From an uncultured Oscillibacter sp. (GTDB taxonomy: Bacteria > Bacillota > Clostridia > Oscillospirales > Oscillospiraceae), in contig CAJTJA010000004.1 of NCBI GenBank assembly GCA_910576845.1, forward strand, positions 28,133 through 92,132: 64,000 nucleotides of DNA. Direction: 5' to 3'. The notes under the pieces are model-generated. The model saw only the letters and a list, made by a program, of their open reading frames with translations, had not been told where the DNA came from and did no database searches. Position 1 is the stretch's first letter. Every line of letters begins with the position of its first letter. A program made the position numbers and the translations under genes. This document shows positions 44,145 through 52,980 of this stretch, piece by piece.

Positions 44145-46337
44145 TCAAGGCAAAAGCTGATTTTCTCCGGTTACGGTGGTACCATTTCCGCTGGGGGTAA
44201 AATAGGCGTTCAAAATGTTAACGGCTGTGGAGGCCAGGGCCGCGCCGGAATCTGCCCGCTCAATGGCAATAGCAACCGCAATCTCCGGGTCATCGTAAGG
44301 AGCAAAGCAGACAAAGACACCGTGGTTTTTGGTATCGGCCCGGACTTGAGAGGTGCCGGTTTTAGCGCCTGCGGTAACGACACAGTCTTTAAAATAAGGA
44401 GAAAGTGTACCGGTAACAAGACCTCGCATGCCCTCTTTAACAGCATGCAGGTTTTCGTCACTGATATCAATCGTATTGACAGGATCGGTATTGCCTAACG
44501 CCACAACAGAGGAATTATCATAGGCTTTGGCCGCTTTCAAAAGATGGGCCTGGCAATGTTTGCCGCCGGAAACCAAGGTGGCGACATAATTGGAAAGCTG
44601 AAGAGGGGAGTACAGCTGGCTGGATTGGCCATAGGCCGCCCAAGGAGCCTGGTCCTGGCCCTGAGGATTTTCCGGAAGAAGACCGGCAGTCTCCGGTATT
44701 TCAATGCCGGTTTTTTCACCAAGGCCAAACATGGTGAGATATTCTCTGAGAATCTCCATGCCCATACGGTAGCCAAGCTCAGAAAAAAAGTAATTGCAGG
44801 AATTGGTAATGGCCTGCGTAACGTTCTGCAAACCGTGACCGGAGCGTTTCCAACAATTAGAATAACTGTTTGCCTCGTCTCCGGGGTAGCCCCATCTGCC
44901 GGTGTCTTTAATTTTTTCCTTCAGGCTTACATCCCCATGGAGCAGGGCGGCCATGGCAGTGAAAGGCTTCAGGGTAGAACCGGGAGGATAACCGTTCATA
45001 GCGGCCCGGTTGTACATGGGCTTCCGGGGATCGTCACGGACAGCGGCAAAATTTTCGCCCTGGCGGAAGGTTGCCAAATCATAAGAAGGATAGGAGGCTA
45101 GTGCCAGCACCTCTCCGGTGCCGACTTGAATGACCGCCGCTCCCGCGCCTCGTTTCTCATCGCCGTCAGCATTAAGGCGGGTAATGGTCTCCTCGAGAAA
45201 GCCTTCCACCTGAGCCTGGAAACCCAAATCGATTGTCAGCTCCACAATACTGCCGGGAACAGGCTCAGTGGAATAATATTCGCCGGTAATTTTTCCCTCA
45301 CTATTGGTAGACACCATGCGAGAGCCGTCCTGGCCTTTCAGATATTCCTCAAAGGCCAGCTCTGCCCCCTCTTTTCCAATCCAGTCGTCATAGTCATAAC
45401 CCTTTTCCTTCAAAGAGGGGTAGTCGTCCTCAATTCCGATTTTGCCTACATAGCCCAGGATATGGGCAGCATAGGTGGTCTCATATTCCCGGACGGAGGA
45501 GAGAGTGACTTTTGCTCCGGCGTAGTTCCCATCACTGAGGACCGAGATAAAGGGTGTGTCAATATCTTCCGCGAGGACATAAGCCTCATAGTCATTCAGC
45601 TTTCGGATAGAGAGCTCATACTGAACACCCAGCACCATCCGGGCCTGCGTCAGCGAATAGTTTTCGGGGATGCCCAGCTCCCTGCGCATCACATCCATCA
45701 ATTTTGCAGGAGTAATACCGGATTGTACCAGCAGGTCTGCTGTCAGATCGACGGCAGTAAGGCGGTCCAGAAGAGCCTCCGCCTTTTTCTCTGGGGTTAG
45801 AATCTCGCTGGGAGGTGCTTCTATTGGTTCCTGCGCCTCCGGTTCCGGAGCAGAAACCGCCTCCGGGTGAAGAAGAAGATATTGACTCAAGGCTTCTGCG
45901 CAGAAATTAAGACTTTTAAGATAGGTGAGAAAGCGCTTTTTCTGCTGGTTGTCCATTTGGTCTATTGTGTAGCGATAGGGGGCCTGACGGGAAACGGGAA
46001 GACTGTCGTTCCAAGCAACCCCTTCCTCCTGGCAGAGTTGGACCAAACGAAGAATGTCCTCATTACTGTCACTGTTAGGGGGGAGAAGGGCGGCGTCGAA
46101 CGTCAGATCGTAGGTAGAGCGGTTGCTGACCAGGGGCTTGCCGTTTCGGTCTGTAATGATACCCCGGGAGGCTTCCACCTTTTCCATTCGGACGATAGAA
46201 CGAATCGATTGGGCGGCATAATCCTCATGGTGTATGATCTGAATATCGTAAAGAACAAAAAGGTAGACAATTAAAACCAGCACCAAAAAGAAAGCCAGAA
46301 GATAGAGTCTGGTATTTTGCATTTCCTTGCGATCCAT
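44145..46337 (-). CDS. mrdA: Penicillin-binding protein 2 (transpeptidase)
   Basis: A 730-residue high-molecular-weight PBP for lateral wall synthesis, acting with MreCD. One N-terminal membrane helix (about 10-30), a dimerisation domain (to about 330), then the transpeptidase: PGSTLKPFTAMAA (SxxK), SNYV (SxN) and KTGTSQV (KTG). ATG 46337 is chosen because GAAAGG precedes it; ATG 46361 overlaps the mreD stop but lacks an SD. It is the last gene of maf-mreC-mreD-mrdA. Confidence 0.92.
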   Translation of the reverse strand: MDRKEMQNTRLYLLAFFLVLVLIVYLFVLYDIQIIHHEDYAAQSIRSIVRMEKVEASRGIITDRNGKPLVSNRSTYDLTFDAALLPPNSDSNEDILRLVQLCQEEGVAWNDSLPVSRQAPYRYTIDQMDNQQKKRFLTYLKSLNFCAEALSQYLLLHPEAVSAPEPEAQEPIEAPPSEILTPEKKAEALLDRLTAVDLTADLLVQSGITPAKLMDVMRRELGIPENYSLTQARMVLGVQYELSIRKLNDYEAYVLAEDIDTPFISVLSDGNYAGAKVTLSSVREYETTYAAHILGYVGKIGIEDDYPSLKEKGYDYDDWIGKEGAELAFEEYLKGQDGSRMVSTNSEGKITGEYYSTEPVPGSIVELTIDLGFQAQVEGFLEETITRLNADGDEKRGAGAAVIQVGTGEVLALASYPSYDLATFRQGENFAAVRDDPRKPMYNRAAMNGYPPGSTLKPFTAMAALLHGDVSLKEKIKDTGRWGYPGDEANSYSNCWKRSGHGLQNVTQAITNSCNYFFSELGYRMGMEILREYLTMFGLGEKTGIEIPETAGLLPENPQGQDQAPWAAYGQSSQLYSPLQLSNYVATLVSGGKHCQAHLLKAAKAYDNSSVVALGNTDPVNTIDISDENLHAVKEGMRGLVTGTLSPYFKDCVVTAGAKTGTSQVRADTKNHGVFVCFAPYDDPEIAVAIAIERADSGAALASTAVNILNAYFTPSGNGTTVTGENQLLP

Positions 46338-46353
46338 AGGAAGCCTTTCTTTT

Positions 46354-46866
46354 TCAGTCATCCAAGTGGGTTCTTCGGAAGACGGAACGGTAAAGCAGAG
46401 TTAAAGGAATAATAAGGGGCACGGTGACAAAAAATTCCCGCAGAGCAAGATAAGACCCGGCCTGCCAAGCGGCCTTGCCCAGCATCCAGAGGAGAAGACA
46501 ATGAAACCCGCCGGTAAGAAGGAAAGCGATTACGGAAGAAACCAAGGAACAGAAAAACCCGGCCGGAAGCCAGCTCTGGGAGAGCAGTCCTGCACAGAGG
46601 CCCACCAGAGGAAATGTTAAGGTATAGAAGCAGGGGATAGGACTGGGCAAAAGTAAATCGCAGACAAGGCCCACAGCCAGAGAAAAAATACTCCCGGCCA
46701 GGGGGCCTTCAAATGTGGCGGGGATGGCGGCAAGAAAGGGATAAAGAAAGGGAATGACTTCCCAGAACTCCAGCCGCTGTAGAAGCCCACCTTGCAAGAG
46801 AAAGCAAAGAGCGGTTGCGGCGGCGTATAACAGCCACTTGAAAATGGTTTCGTTTCGCGCGATCAT
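46354..46866 (-). CDS. mreD: Rod-shape protein MreD
   Basis: A 170-residue membrane protein with about five helices that works with MreB and MreC in elongation. Hydrophobic segments include AAATALCFLLQGGLL and AGSIFSLAVGLVCDLLL. ATG 46866 follows CAGGAGG; the longer frame begins at 46899 without an SD. It stands between mreC and mrdA, with a short gap before each. Confidence 0.88.
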   Translation of the reverse strand: MIARNETIFKWLLYAAATALCFLLQGGLLQRLEFWEVIPFLYPFLAAIPATFEGPLAGSIFSLAVGLVCDLLLPSPIPCFYTLTFPLVGLCAGLLSQSWLPAGFFCSLVSSVIAFLLTGGFHCLLLWMLGKAAWQAGSYLALREFFVTVPLIIPLTLLYRSVFRRTHLDD

Positions 46867-46929
46867 GAAAACCTCCTGAAAAGGGAGAAGTGCGGACACA
46901 AAAAGAAAATTGTCCTTGGTGGCTGGGAG

Positions 46930-47772
46930 TTACGTGACAATTTCAAAGGATTTGATGACGAAAACCTCTGTCAGGGTGTCAAAGTTCACCGCCGGAGTCA
47001 AAATGGCATAGGAGGCCGCGCCGGAATCGTCAACTTGAACTTCCTCTACAGAGCCAATTACCAGACCGGACGGGTAATATCCATTTAGACCGGAGGTGAC
47101 AACCAGATCCCCGCTGAGAAGCCGGCAGTCCGCCGGAAGAAAATCCAGGCGGAGGCGGTTTTCAAGCATCAGGGAAAAATCGCCCTGAGCGACCCCCAAA
47201 TCTTTCGTCCGAAACACTTGGGCTCCCAGGGAGGTATCTGTATCCACCAATGTCAGCACCGTGGACCAGTTTGTTCCGGCTTTACTGATAACACCCACCA
47301 GGTTTCCAAGTTCATCAATGACACAGTCACCGACGTCAATGCCGAGGGAAGTTCCTTTGTTCAGGGTGAGAGAAGATGTCCAGTTGCTAACAGCGTGTTC
47401 TGTGACCATGGCGGCTTCAAAATCACTGAGGTCCCGGCGCTGCTTCGTCAAATTCAAGAGCTCTTTGAGGAGCTTGTTTTCCTCCCGGTCGGCTTCAGCC
47501 AGACGGATTTCCTCTTCCATTTTTGCAATTTGCTGGCGCAGGGCAGCGTTTTCTGCTTGGAGGTCTGTGGTATCCTTATAATAATTCTGCAAATCGTTAA
47601 ACCAAGCAGCGACGGCCGTATAACCGGCCCGGAGAGGTGAAACAAGAACGCCGGTCAAATTGACCAAGGGAGAGGAACTAGTGCTGAGTACCGACATCAC
47701 TGCCAGGGCCACCGATAAAACGGCAGCGGTAAAAAGCACCCAAAGTCCATGTTGCTTCAGGAAATTTTTCAA
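46930..47772 (-). CDS. mreC: Rod-shape protein MreC
   Basis: A 280-residue protein: one membrane helix near residue 10-30 (LWVLFTAAVLSVALAVM), a coiled coil (about 70-115: LQAENAALRQQIAKMEEEI) and a periplasmic-type beta-barrel domain. It forms the MreCD complex. TTG 47772 fits best: AGGTGATC, which is fully complementary to the 3' end of 16S rRNA, ends 3 bases before it. The GTG at 47781 sits inside that SD. Confidence 0.9.
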   Translation of the reverse strand: MKNFLKQHGLWVLFTAAVLSVALAVMSVLSTSSSPLVNLTGVLVSPLRAGYTAVAAWFNDLQNYYKDTTDLQAENAALRQQIAKMEEEIRLAEADREENKLLKELLNLTKQRRDLSDFEAAMVTEHAVSNWTSSLTLNKGTSLGIDVGDCVIDELGNLVGVISKAGTNWSTVLTLVDTDTSLGAQVFRTKDLGVAQGDFSLMLENRLRLDFLPADCRLLSGDLVVTSGLNGYYPSGLVIGSVEEVQVDDSGAASYAILTPAVNFDTLTEVFVIKSFEIVT

Positions 47773-47812
47773 TCTGATCACCTAAAAGGTCAAAGATAAA
47801 AAAGAGACGGGT

Positions 47813-48388
47813 TTAGAGCAGAGAAATGCCAAACTGTTTCAGCATTCTGGATAGACGTAGGACCGGCAGCCCCATCACGTTAAAGAAATCGCCTTCCAGC
47901 CGTTCCACCAGAAGCGCGCCGCGGCCCTGAACACCATAAGCGCCCGCCTTGTCCATGGGTTCGCCGGTGGCAATATAGCTGCGCAGCTCCGTTTCCGTAG
48001 CGGAGCGAAAGAAAACGCTGGTGGATTCCGTTTCCGTAAGAGAGTGCATTCCCCTCCGGACGGTAATGCCGGTGCAGACTGTGTGCTTCCGGCCCTGAAG
48101 TGCCATCAGCATTTCCAGGGCATGGGTTTCATCCCGGGGTTTGCCCAGGCGGCTTTGGTCCAGAAAAACCATCGTGTCGGCGGTAATGACAATGTCGTCC
48201 TCCGCACAGAGCTTTGCTGCCGCCTCTGCCTTTTTTCGGGAGATATACGCCACCACTTGCGGCGGCGTCAGCTCTTCAGGGAAGGTTTCATCCACTTCCG
48301 GCACCCGAATAATGAAATCTGTAATTCCAATCCGTTCTAAAAGCTCTCTCCGTCTGGGGGAGCCGGAAGCCAATACAATTTGTGCCAT
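47813..48388 (-). CDS. maf: Maf-like nucleotide pyrophosphatase
   Basis: A 191-residue Maf/Ham1-fold enzyme that hydrolyses dTTP, UTP or modified NTPs to monophosphates. The N-terminus LASGSPRRRELL, the middle VITADTMVF and GKPRDETHA, and the end KAGAYGVQGRGALLVERLEG are typical. Start ATG 48388 follows GAGGTAC. It leads the maf-mreC-mreD-mrdA run, an order common in Firmicutes. The gap 48389-48616 has no gene. Confidence 0.93.
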   Translation of the reverse strand: MAQIVLASGSPRRRELLERIGITDFIIRVPEVDETFPEELTPPQVVAYISRKKAEAAAKLCAEDDIVITADTMVFLDQSRLGKPRDETHALEMLMALQGRKHTVCTGITVRRGMHSLTETESTSVFFRSATETELRSYIATGEPMDKAGAYGVQGRGALLVERLEGDFFNVMGLPVLRLSRMLKQFGISLL

Positions 48389-48616
48389 AAGTCCTGTACC
48401 TCAAATAATATATTCCGCCCTGCATTCACATAGCCGGTCATCGTCAAAAAGCTCCATCTACACAGCGGTTTTCACCGAAACAGGCCGCTTACGTGAATTC
48501 AAATTGGGATTTTGAAAACCATGCGCCCTTTGTGGGCTGGCAGACGATCAGCCTGCTGATGAGAGAACGCGGATTCCTATTGTTTTGGGTTTGAACGTTT
48601 GATTTCATAAGCGTAT

Positions 48617-49054
48617 TTATCTGCCGGTAGAGCCAAATCCGCCCCGGTCAGGGCCGTTCAGATGCTCCACTCTGGTAAAGATCAGGGCGGGCTGATTTTC
48701 CACAATGCGGAATTGGCATAACCGGGTGTTTTTGGGAATAGTCACGTCCCGCGTGGCATAGGCCGGCCAGCGCCATTGGTCGCCGTCTCCCCGGTAGGAG
48801 CCGTCTACCACTCCCATAGAGTTGGCCTGCAGCAGGCCGTAATTTTTAAAGGTAGAGCTCCGGGGAACCACATGGGCCTCGTAACCATCGGGAAGCGCTA
48901 CGGCGATCCCCAGAGGAATCAGGCGGAATTCCCCGGCTTTCAGCGCAAGGTCCTCGGCGGCCCGCAGGTCCACCCAGTCGGAACCGGGAACGCAGCGAAG
49001 CTCCTCAATATCATCCACGAAGTATTTGACTTTCAGTTCTTTTGTCTCTCTCAT
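48617..49054 (-). CDS. dut: dUTP diphosphatase
   Basis: A 145-residue trimeric-type dUTPase that turns dUTP to dUMP. Motifs: DLRAAED near the start, PRSSTFKNYGL (motif 2), NSMGVVDGSYRGD (motif 3) and the P-loop-like GFGSTGR at the C-terminus. ATG 49054 follows GGGAGTTTG; the ORF continues upstream without an SD. It is 63 bases after the U32 peptidase. Confidence 0.9.
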   Translation of the reverse strand: MRETKELKVKYFVDDIEELRCVPGSDWVDLRAAEDLALKAGEFRLIPLGIAVALPDGYEAHVVPRSSTFKNYGLLQANSMGVVDGSYRGDGDQWRWPAYATRDVTIPKNTRLCQFRIVENQPALIFTRVEHLNGPDRGGFGSTGR

Positions 49055-49117
49055 AACAAACTCCCATGCAATTACACAACATATCAATCAATATTACCGG
49101 AATTGTATCATCCGTAT

Positions 49118-51166
49118 TCATTCCACGCCCCGCTGATAGAGTCCCCGGGTAAACTCTGCAGGAGCGGCAGTACCTTCCAGATAGCGGCGGCAGACGTCGG
49201 AGCATTCCTCCGGAGTTTCTGTAGTAAAACGAAGCCGGGCATAAGCCAATCCCAGATGGCGGTAATCCGGACGGTCTGCCAGCCAAAGCACACGGCTGTT
49301 CTGAATCTCCGTTCGATGCCCGAAGGCCGGCAGGAGAGGAAACGCGGCGCCGGTGCGGTCATTCAGAAAATTGGGCTGGTCGCAGCGGCAGCCCACGCTG
49401 TTTTGAATCAGGCAGTTCTCTGTAATCATCAGCGGAAGGCGGCCATAGACAATGGACTCAGAGGGAAGAAGTTTCCGCATATCCCGAATTTGGGAAAAAC
49501 GAAGTTCAAAAGAGAGGCAGGCAGATTCCAGTCCCTTTTCCCGAAGCCAGGCCAGAGACCGGCTGTTAAAAACATTCAAGCCATAGTCTCCATAAAGATG
49601 CCAGCCGCTGTCTCGGACCAGGGGAAAGTGCCCCAAATTACCCAGCAGCAATCCAGAAACCCCCAAGGAACGGGCTCTCTTCAGCCAGCGGCAGAGTGTG
49701 TCCTCATCGCTGTCCTTCCAGACCCGGGGCAGAATAGCGCACCATTCCGACTTCCCTTCCGGCAGAGCAGAAATATCGGCCAGCAGCTCCAGAGGCACAT
49801 AAATTCTGGAAGGAGAAAAATCCAAGAGCCCGCCTGTCAATTGGCTGGCGCTGGCAACGGAGATGGTAAGCTTTGGCAGGATTTCGGAACAATTAACATC
49901 CGGAAGGAGCGGAACGTCCAGCTCTCTCCGTACCGGCGGTGCGGAGCGCAGAGCGCTGAGAGCATCCAGCGCCTTCCGCCGCAACGCATTAAGACTGGCG
50001 GCGGAGAGAGACAGTCCGGGTTTTACCAGCACATCCGTTTGTTCACAATAATAGGGAGTTCCCCCGGTCTTTTTCAGCCGGGCGGTTAAATCCGCCTCCG
50101 TCAGCTCTCGGGTCCGGGCTGCCTCCGGAATGGGGCCTGTAACGGTGACGCTGTGACCGTCTCGGTCCTCTGTCGTTAGAATGGAAGGAGAACCCGGCTC
50201 CACACAACAGACAAAGCGAATGGGTACCCGCTTCTCTTTCCGCTTCAGAGGAGCGGAAAAGGCGGCGGAGTTTTCCGGGCGGAAGCCAAGCATTTCCGGG
50301 CCGCAGCGGCCCTTCCAGTAGGCATCGGTGAAACCGGAGCGGGAAAAAGCCTGCTCCAAAATTTCTCGTTCCTGGGAAGACGGCTTCCGTTTTTCCCTCA
50401 AAAGCCGGGCATAGATATCCGTAACGGCGGCGGCATAAGCGGGACGGCGCATACGTCCCTCAATTTTCAAACAGGAAATGCCCATTTCCGACATCTCAGG
50501 GAGATGGTCCGCCAGGCAGCTATCTTTTAAGCTGAGGGGCCGCTGATCCTTTGCCGGTCCATTGATTCCATAGGGCAGGCGGCAGGGCTGCGCACAGCGA
50601 CCCCGGTTTCCGGAACGGCCGCCAAGAACTGCGCTCATAGCGCACTGCCCGGAGTAGCACATGCAGAGGGCTCCATGGACAAAGACCTCAATCTCCGCCG
50701 GGCAGGATCCGCAGACCGCCGCCGCTTCTTCCCGGGAACACTCCCTGGCCAATACAATCCGCTCACAGCCATCCGCCGCGATTTCCTTGGCGCCTCCGGA
50801 GGTAAAGATACTCATCTGAGTGCTGGCGTGAAGAGGCAGGTCCGGGAGAGTCCGGCGAAGCAGATCAAACAATCCCCAATCCTGGACCAGCACTGCGTCT
50901 ATCCCCAGACGGGAGGCGCTTCTGGCCGTTTCCAGGGCGCCGGGAAGCTCCCGGTCGGTCAGGAGAATATTCAGAGTCAGGAAAACCCTGACGCCCCGAA
51001 TGTGGCAGTATGCCAGGGCTTGAGCAAATTCCTCCTCGGAGAAGTTCTGCGCACCTCTCCGGGCGTTGAAGCCGCCCCAGCCCAAATATACGGCATCCGC
51101 CCCGCTTTCAACGGCTGCCTGCATGGATTCTGGGGAACCGGCGGGAGCCAGCAATTCAGGGTTCAC
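49118..51166 (-). CDS. U32 family peptidase / RlhA-like protein
   Basis: A 682-residue protein of the peptidase U32 family. It opens with ELLAPAGSPESMQAAVESGAD and has the conserved Cys cluster region CMCYSGQCAMSAVLGGRSGNRG (four Cys between about 165 and 195). Members include tRNA/rRNA hydroxylases (RlhA, TrhP) and U32 collagenases. A long C-terminal part (DUF3656-like) is typical for Clostridia. GTG 51166 overlaps the zapA stop (GTGA) and so is coupled to it. Confidence 0.85.
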   Translation of the reverse strand: MNPELLAPAGSPESMQAAVESGADAVYLGWGGFNARRGAQNFSEEEFAQALAYCHIRGVRVFLTLNILLTDRELPGALETARSASRLGIDAVLVQDWGLFDLLRRTLPDLPLHASTQMSIFTSGGAKEIAADGCERIVLARECSREEAAAVCGSCPAEIEVFVHGALCMCYSGQCAMSAVLGGRSGNRGRCAQPCRLPYGINGPAKDQRPLSLKDSCLADHLPEMSEMGISCLKIEGRMRRPAYAAAVTDIYARLLREKRKPSSQEREILEQAFSRSGFTDAYWKGRCGPEMLGFRPENSAAFSAPLKRKEKRVPIRFVCCVEPGSPSILTTEDRDGHSVTVTGPIPEAARTRELTEADLTARLKKTGGTPYYCEQTDVLVKPGLSLSAASLNALRRKALDALSALRSAPPVRRELDVPLLPDVNCSEILPKLTISVASASQLTGGLLDFSPSRIYVPLELLADISALPEGKSEWCAILPRVWKDSDEDTLCRWLKRARSLGVSGLLLGNLGHFPLVRDSGWHLYGDYGLNVFNSRSLAWLREKGLESACLSFELRFSQIRDMRKLLPSESIVYGRLPLMITENCLIQNSVGCRCDQPNFLNDRTGAAFPLLPAFGHRTEIQNSRVLWLADRPDYRHLGLAYARLRFTTETPEECSDVCRRYLEGTAAPAEFTRGLYQRGVE

Positions 51167-51495
51167 TTGGAATTCCGGCTGTCCAGCCTCTGCTGAAGGC
51201 GGACGATTTCACGTTTGAGTTCGCTGACCTGGCTCTGCGCTTTTCCGGCCTCATCGAGATAGCCCTTAATTTGGCGGCGAAGCTGTTCGGCAGCGGCCTG
51301 CGCTTTGAAGAGCTCGTCGGCAATGTTGGCAGCGGTGAGAACAGCGGCGTCCGTTCGGCCGACACGGGTGCTGTTGAGCACCTCGTCCATCTTGTCTCCG
51401 ACATAAGCGCCGACCCTCTGCATGTAAGAGGGGGATTCCTCCGCCACAAAGGTATAATCCTCCCCGCAGATGGTTACAACCACACGGTTTGCCAT
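51163..51495 (-). CDS. zapA: Cell division protein ZapA
   Basis: A 110-residue FtsZ-ring stabiliser: N-terminal NRVVVTICGEDYTFVAEES then an extended coiled coil (about 55-110: ELFKAQAAAEQLRRQIKGYL). Start ATG 51495 follows AAAGGAGG. Upstream codons in the frame (to 51570) carry no SD. The U32 gene starts inside its stop. Confidence 0.88.
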   Translation of the reverse strand: MANRVVVTICGEDYTFVAEESPSYMQRVGAYVGDKMDEVLNSTRVGRTDAAVLTAANIADELFKAQAAAEQLRRQIKGYLDEAGKAQSQVSELKREIVRLQQRLDSRNSK

Positions 51496-51640
51496 GAAGA
51501 AACCTCCTTTGACTGCGGGAAAGCGGCCCCGCAAATAAACTGCACAATAAAACAGCATATAGTATAACATACCATGGCAGGAAGACGCTACAAAAAATGA
51601 GAAGAAATAAAAAAATTTACAAAGCTTTTATTTGAAAGCA

Positions 51641-51674
51641 TAAAAAGGAGAGAGGAACCGCGATTCCTCTCTCC
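51641..51674 (-). terminator. degV terminator
   Basis: GGAGAGAGGAA and TTCCTCTCTCC form an 11-bp stem, loop CCGCGA, followed on the minus strand by TTTTTATGC. Confidence 0.8.
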
Positions 51675-51692
51675 GCAGGCGGGCTGTCTGTG

Positions 51693-52532
51693 TCAATATC
51701 CGATAATAAGTCCCTTTTCCATAGCATAAAAGCTGGTCAGGCCGCGGCAGGGAAGTAATTCCACACTCTTAACTGGGAGGTCCTTCATAATCTGCTCTTT
51801 GAGCTTCAAGGCGCCCGGCAGGTTTTCGCAATGGCAGATAATAACTTCCGCTCCTGTACAGTCCTTGCTGCTGCCCATTAGCGCCGTGATAGTCTGATAG
51901 GTTTTGGCCTCTCCCCTGGCTTTGCCGGCCACATGAATTGTTCCCTGGGGTGTGGCATCAGCCACAACATGGATACCCAAGGAGTGGAGCAGTGTCCCGA
52001 CAAGGGGGCGCATTCGCCCATTTTTAATAAGGTTATCAAAATTTTCCAAAGTAAAGCAGGTTCGCAGTGCCGCTTGATACAGCCGGAGCTGAGCACAGAT
52101 TTCTTCAAAATCGCCTCCGGCCTCCAGCAGAGTTTTGGCCCGGCGGATCAGCAGAACCATTGCCCCGGCAGTGGCCTTGGAATCGATTACACAGATTTCC
52201 TTCTCGGGATGCTCCTCCAGAACCATGTCCCGGCCCAAAACTGCCGCGTTATAAGTCCCGGAGAGATTGGAGGAGATGGTAAAGCAGATGGTCCGGTCTC
52301 CCTTTTCAAAGGTCTTGGCAAAGGCTGCCGGGGAGGGACAGGCAGTGGAGGCGGCAGCTTTTTCCAGTGCCATCGCCCCGAGAAGCTGGGGGATTTCCAG
52401 CTCGTCATTGTCGATAAATTCCCGCTCACCTACCTGAAGGCGCAGCGGTACCGTCTCAAAGAGAATCTCTCCGCTGTCAAATTCACTCATGCGCAGGTCG
52501 CAGCTGCTGTCGCTCACGATGCTACAAATCAT
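51693..52532 (-). CDS. DegV family fatty-acid-binding protein
   Basis: A 279-residue DegV/FakB-type protein that binds a fatty acid for phosphorylation by FakA. The N-terminal SIVSDSSCDL and the Ser of FTISSNLSGTYNAA (fatty-acid carboxyl contact), plus a C-terminal half with VELLPCRGLTSFYAMEKGL, are typical. ATG 52532 follows GAGGTG at 7-9 bases. A good promoter lies at 52577-52605. No fakA is nearby. Confidence 0.85.
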   Translation of the reverse strand: MICSIVSDSSCDLRMSEFDSGEILFETVPLRLQVGEREFIDNDELEIPQLLGAMALEKAAASTACPSPAAFAKTFEKGDRTICFTISSNLSGTYNAAVLGRDMVLEEHPEKEICVIDSKATAGAMVLLIRRAKTLLEAGGDFEEICAQLRLYQAALRTCFTLENFDNLIKNGRMRPLVGTLLHSLGIHVVADATPQGTIHVAGKARGEAKTYQTITALMGSSKDCTGAEVIICHCENLPGALKLKEQIMKDLPVKSVELLPCRGLTSFYAMEKGLIIGY

Positions 52533-52576
52533 ATAAAACACCTCGTAATATGGTTTTGAATACTACGTTTTCTGTT

Positions 52577-52605
52577 ATCATACTGTATTTCGTCACACTT
52601 GTCAA
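52577..52605 (-). promoter_or_regulatory. degV promoter
   Basis: TTGACA and TATGAT are spaced 17 bases on the minus strand, 45 bases before the start codon. Confidence 0.75.
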
Positions 52606-52710
52606 CCAAAAATCGAAAAAACTTGAAAAGTTTCTCGCTGTGAAGCCTGTTTGGGCAGCCTGGGCGGGTGTTATGATTCAGCGCAATGGAAAGAAAGACT
52701 TTTTTTGAAA

Positions 52711-52760
52711 GTCAACAGTTGACATAACGGTGTTGAAAACTCTGTGGATAATGTGAAAAA
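52711..52760. promoter_or_regulatory. Palindrome and DnaA-box pair in the degV/topoisomerase divergent region
   Basis: GTCAACAGTTGAC (52711-52723) is a perfect 13-bp palindrome. It is followed by TGTGGATAA (52743-52751, a perfect DnaA box on the minus strand) and, abutting it, TGTGAAAAA (52752-52760, a second box matching TTTTTCACA). No gene lies in this 448-bp region between degV and the topoisomerase gene. Confidence 0.6.
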
Positions 52761-52897
52761 CTCTGATTCCGGAAGGGGTCTCGGCGGTAGCGGAAGGATT
52801 ATGAGAAAGTTACAAAAGTAACATTTGCAGGAAAAACCAGACAGCGGGGCGGGAAAAGGCGGGAAAGAAGAGAGCGGCGGCTTCCGCCGGGAAAGAC

Positions 52898-52926
52898 TTG
52901 AACCTTGGAAATTCTTATGATACAAT
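52898..52926 (+). promoter_or_regulatory. Promoter of the GyrB/ParE-like gene
   Basis: TTGAAC and TACAAT are 17 bases apart, placing the start near 52933, 48 bases before the ATG. Confidence 0.65.
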
Positions 52927-52980
52927 AATCAGCAAACAAATGAAGCATCCCCGGTGGAAATCACCGGTTTTGGAGGAACT

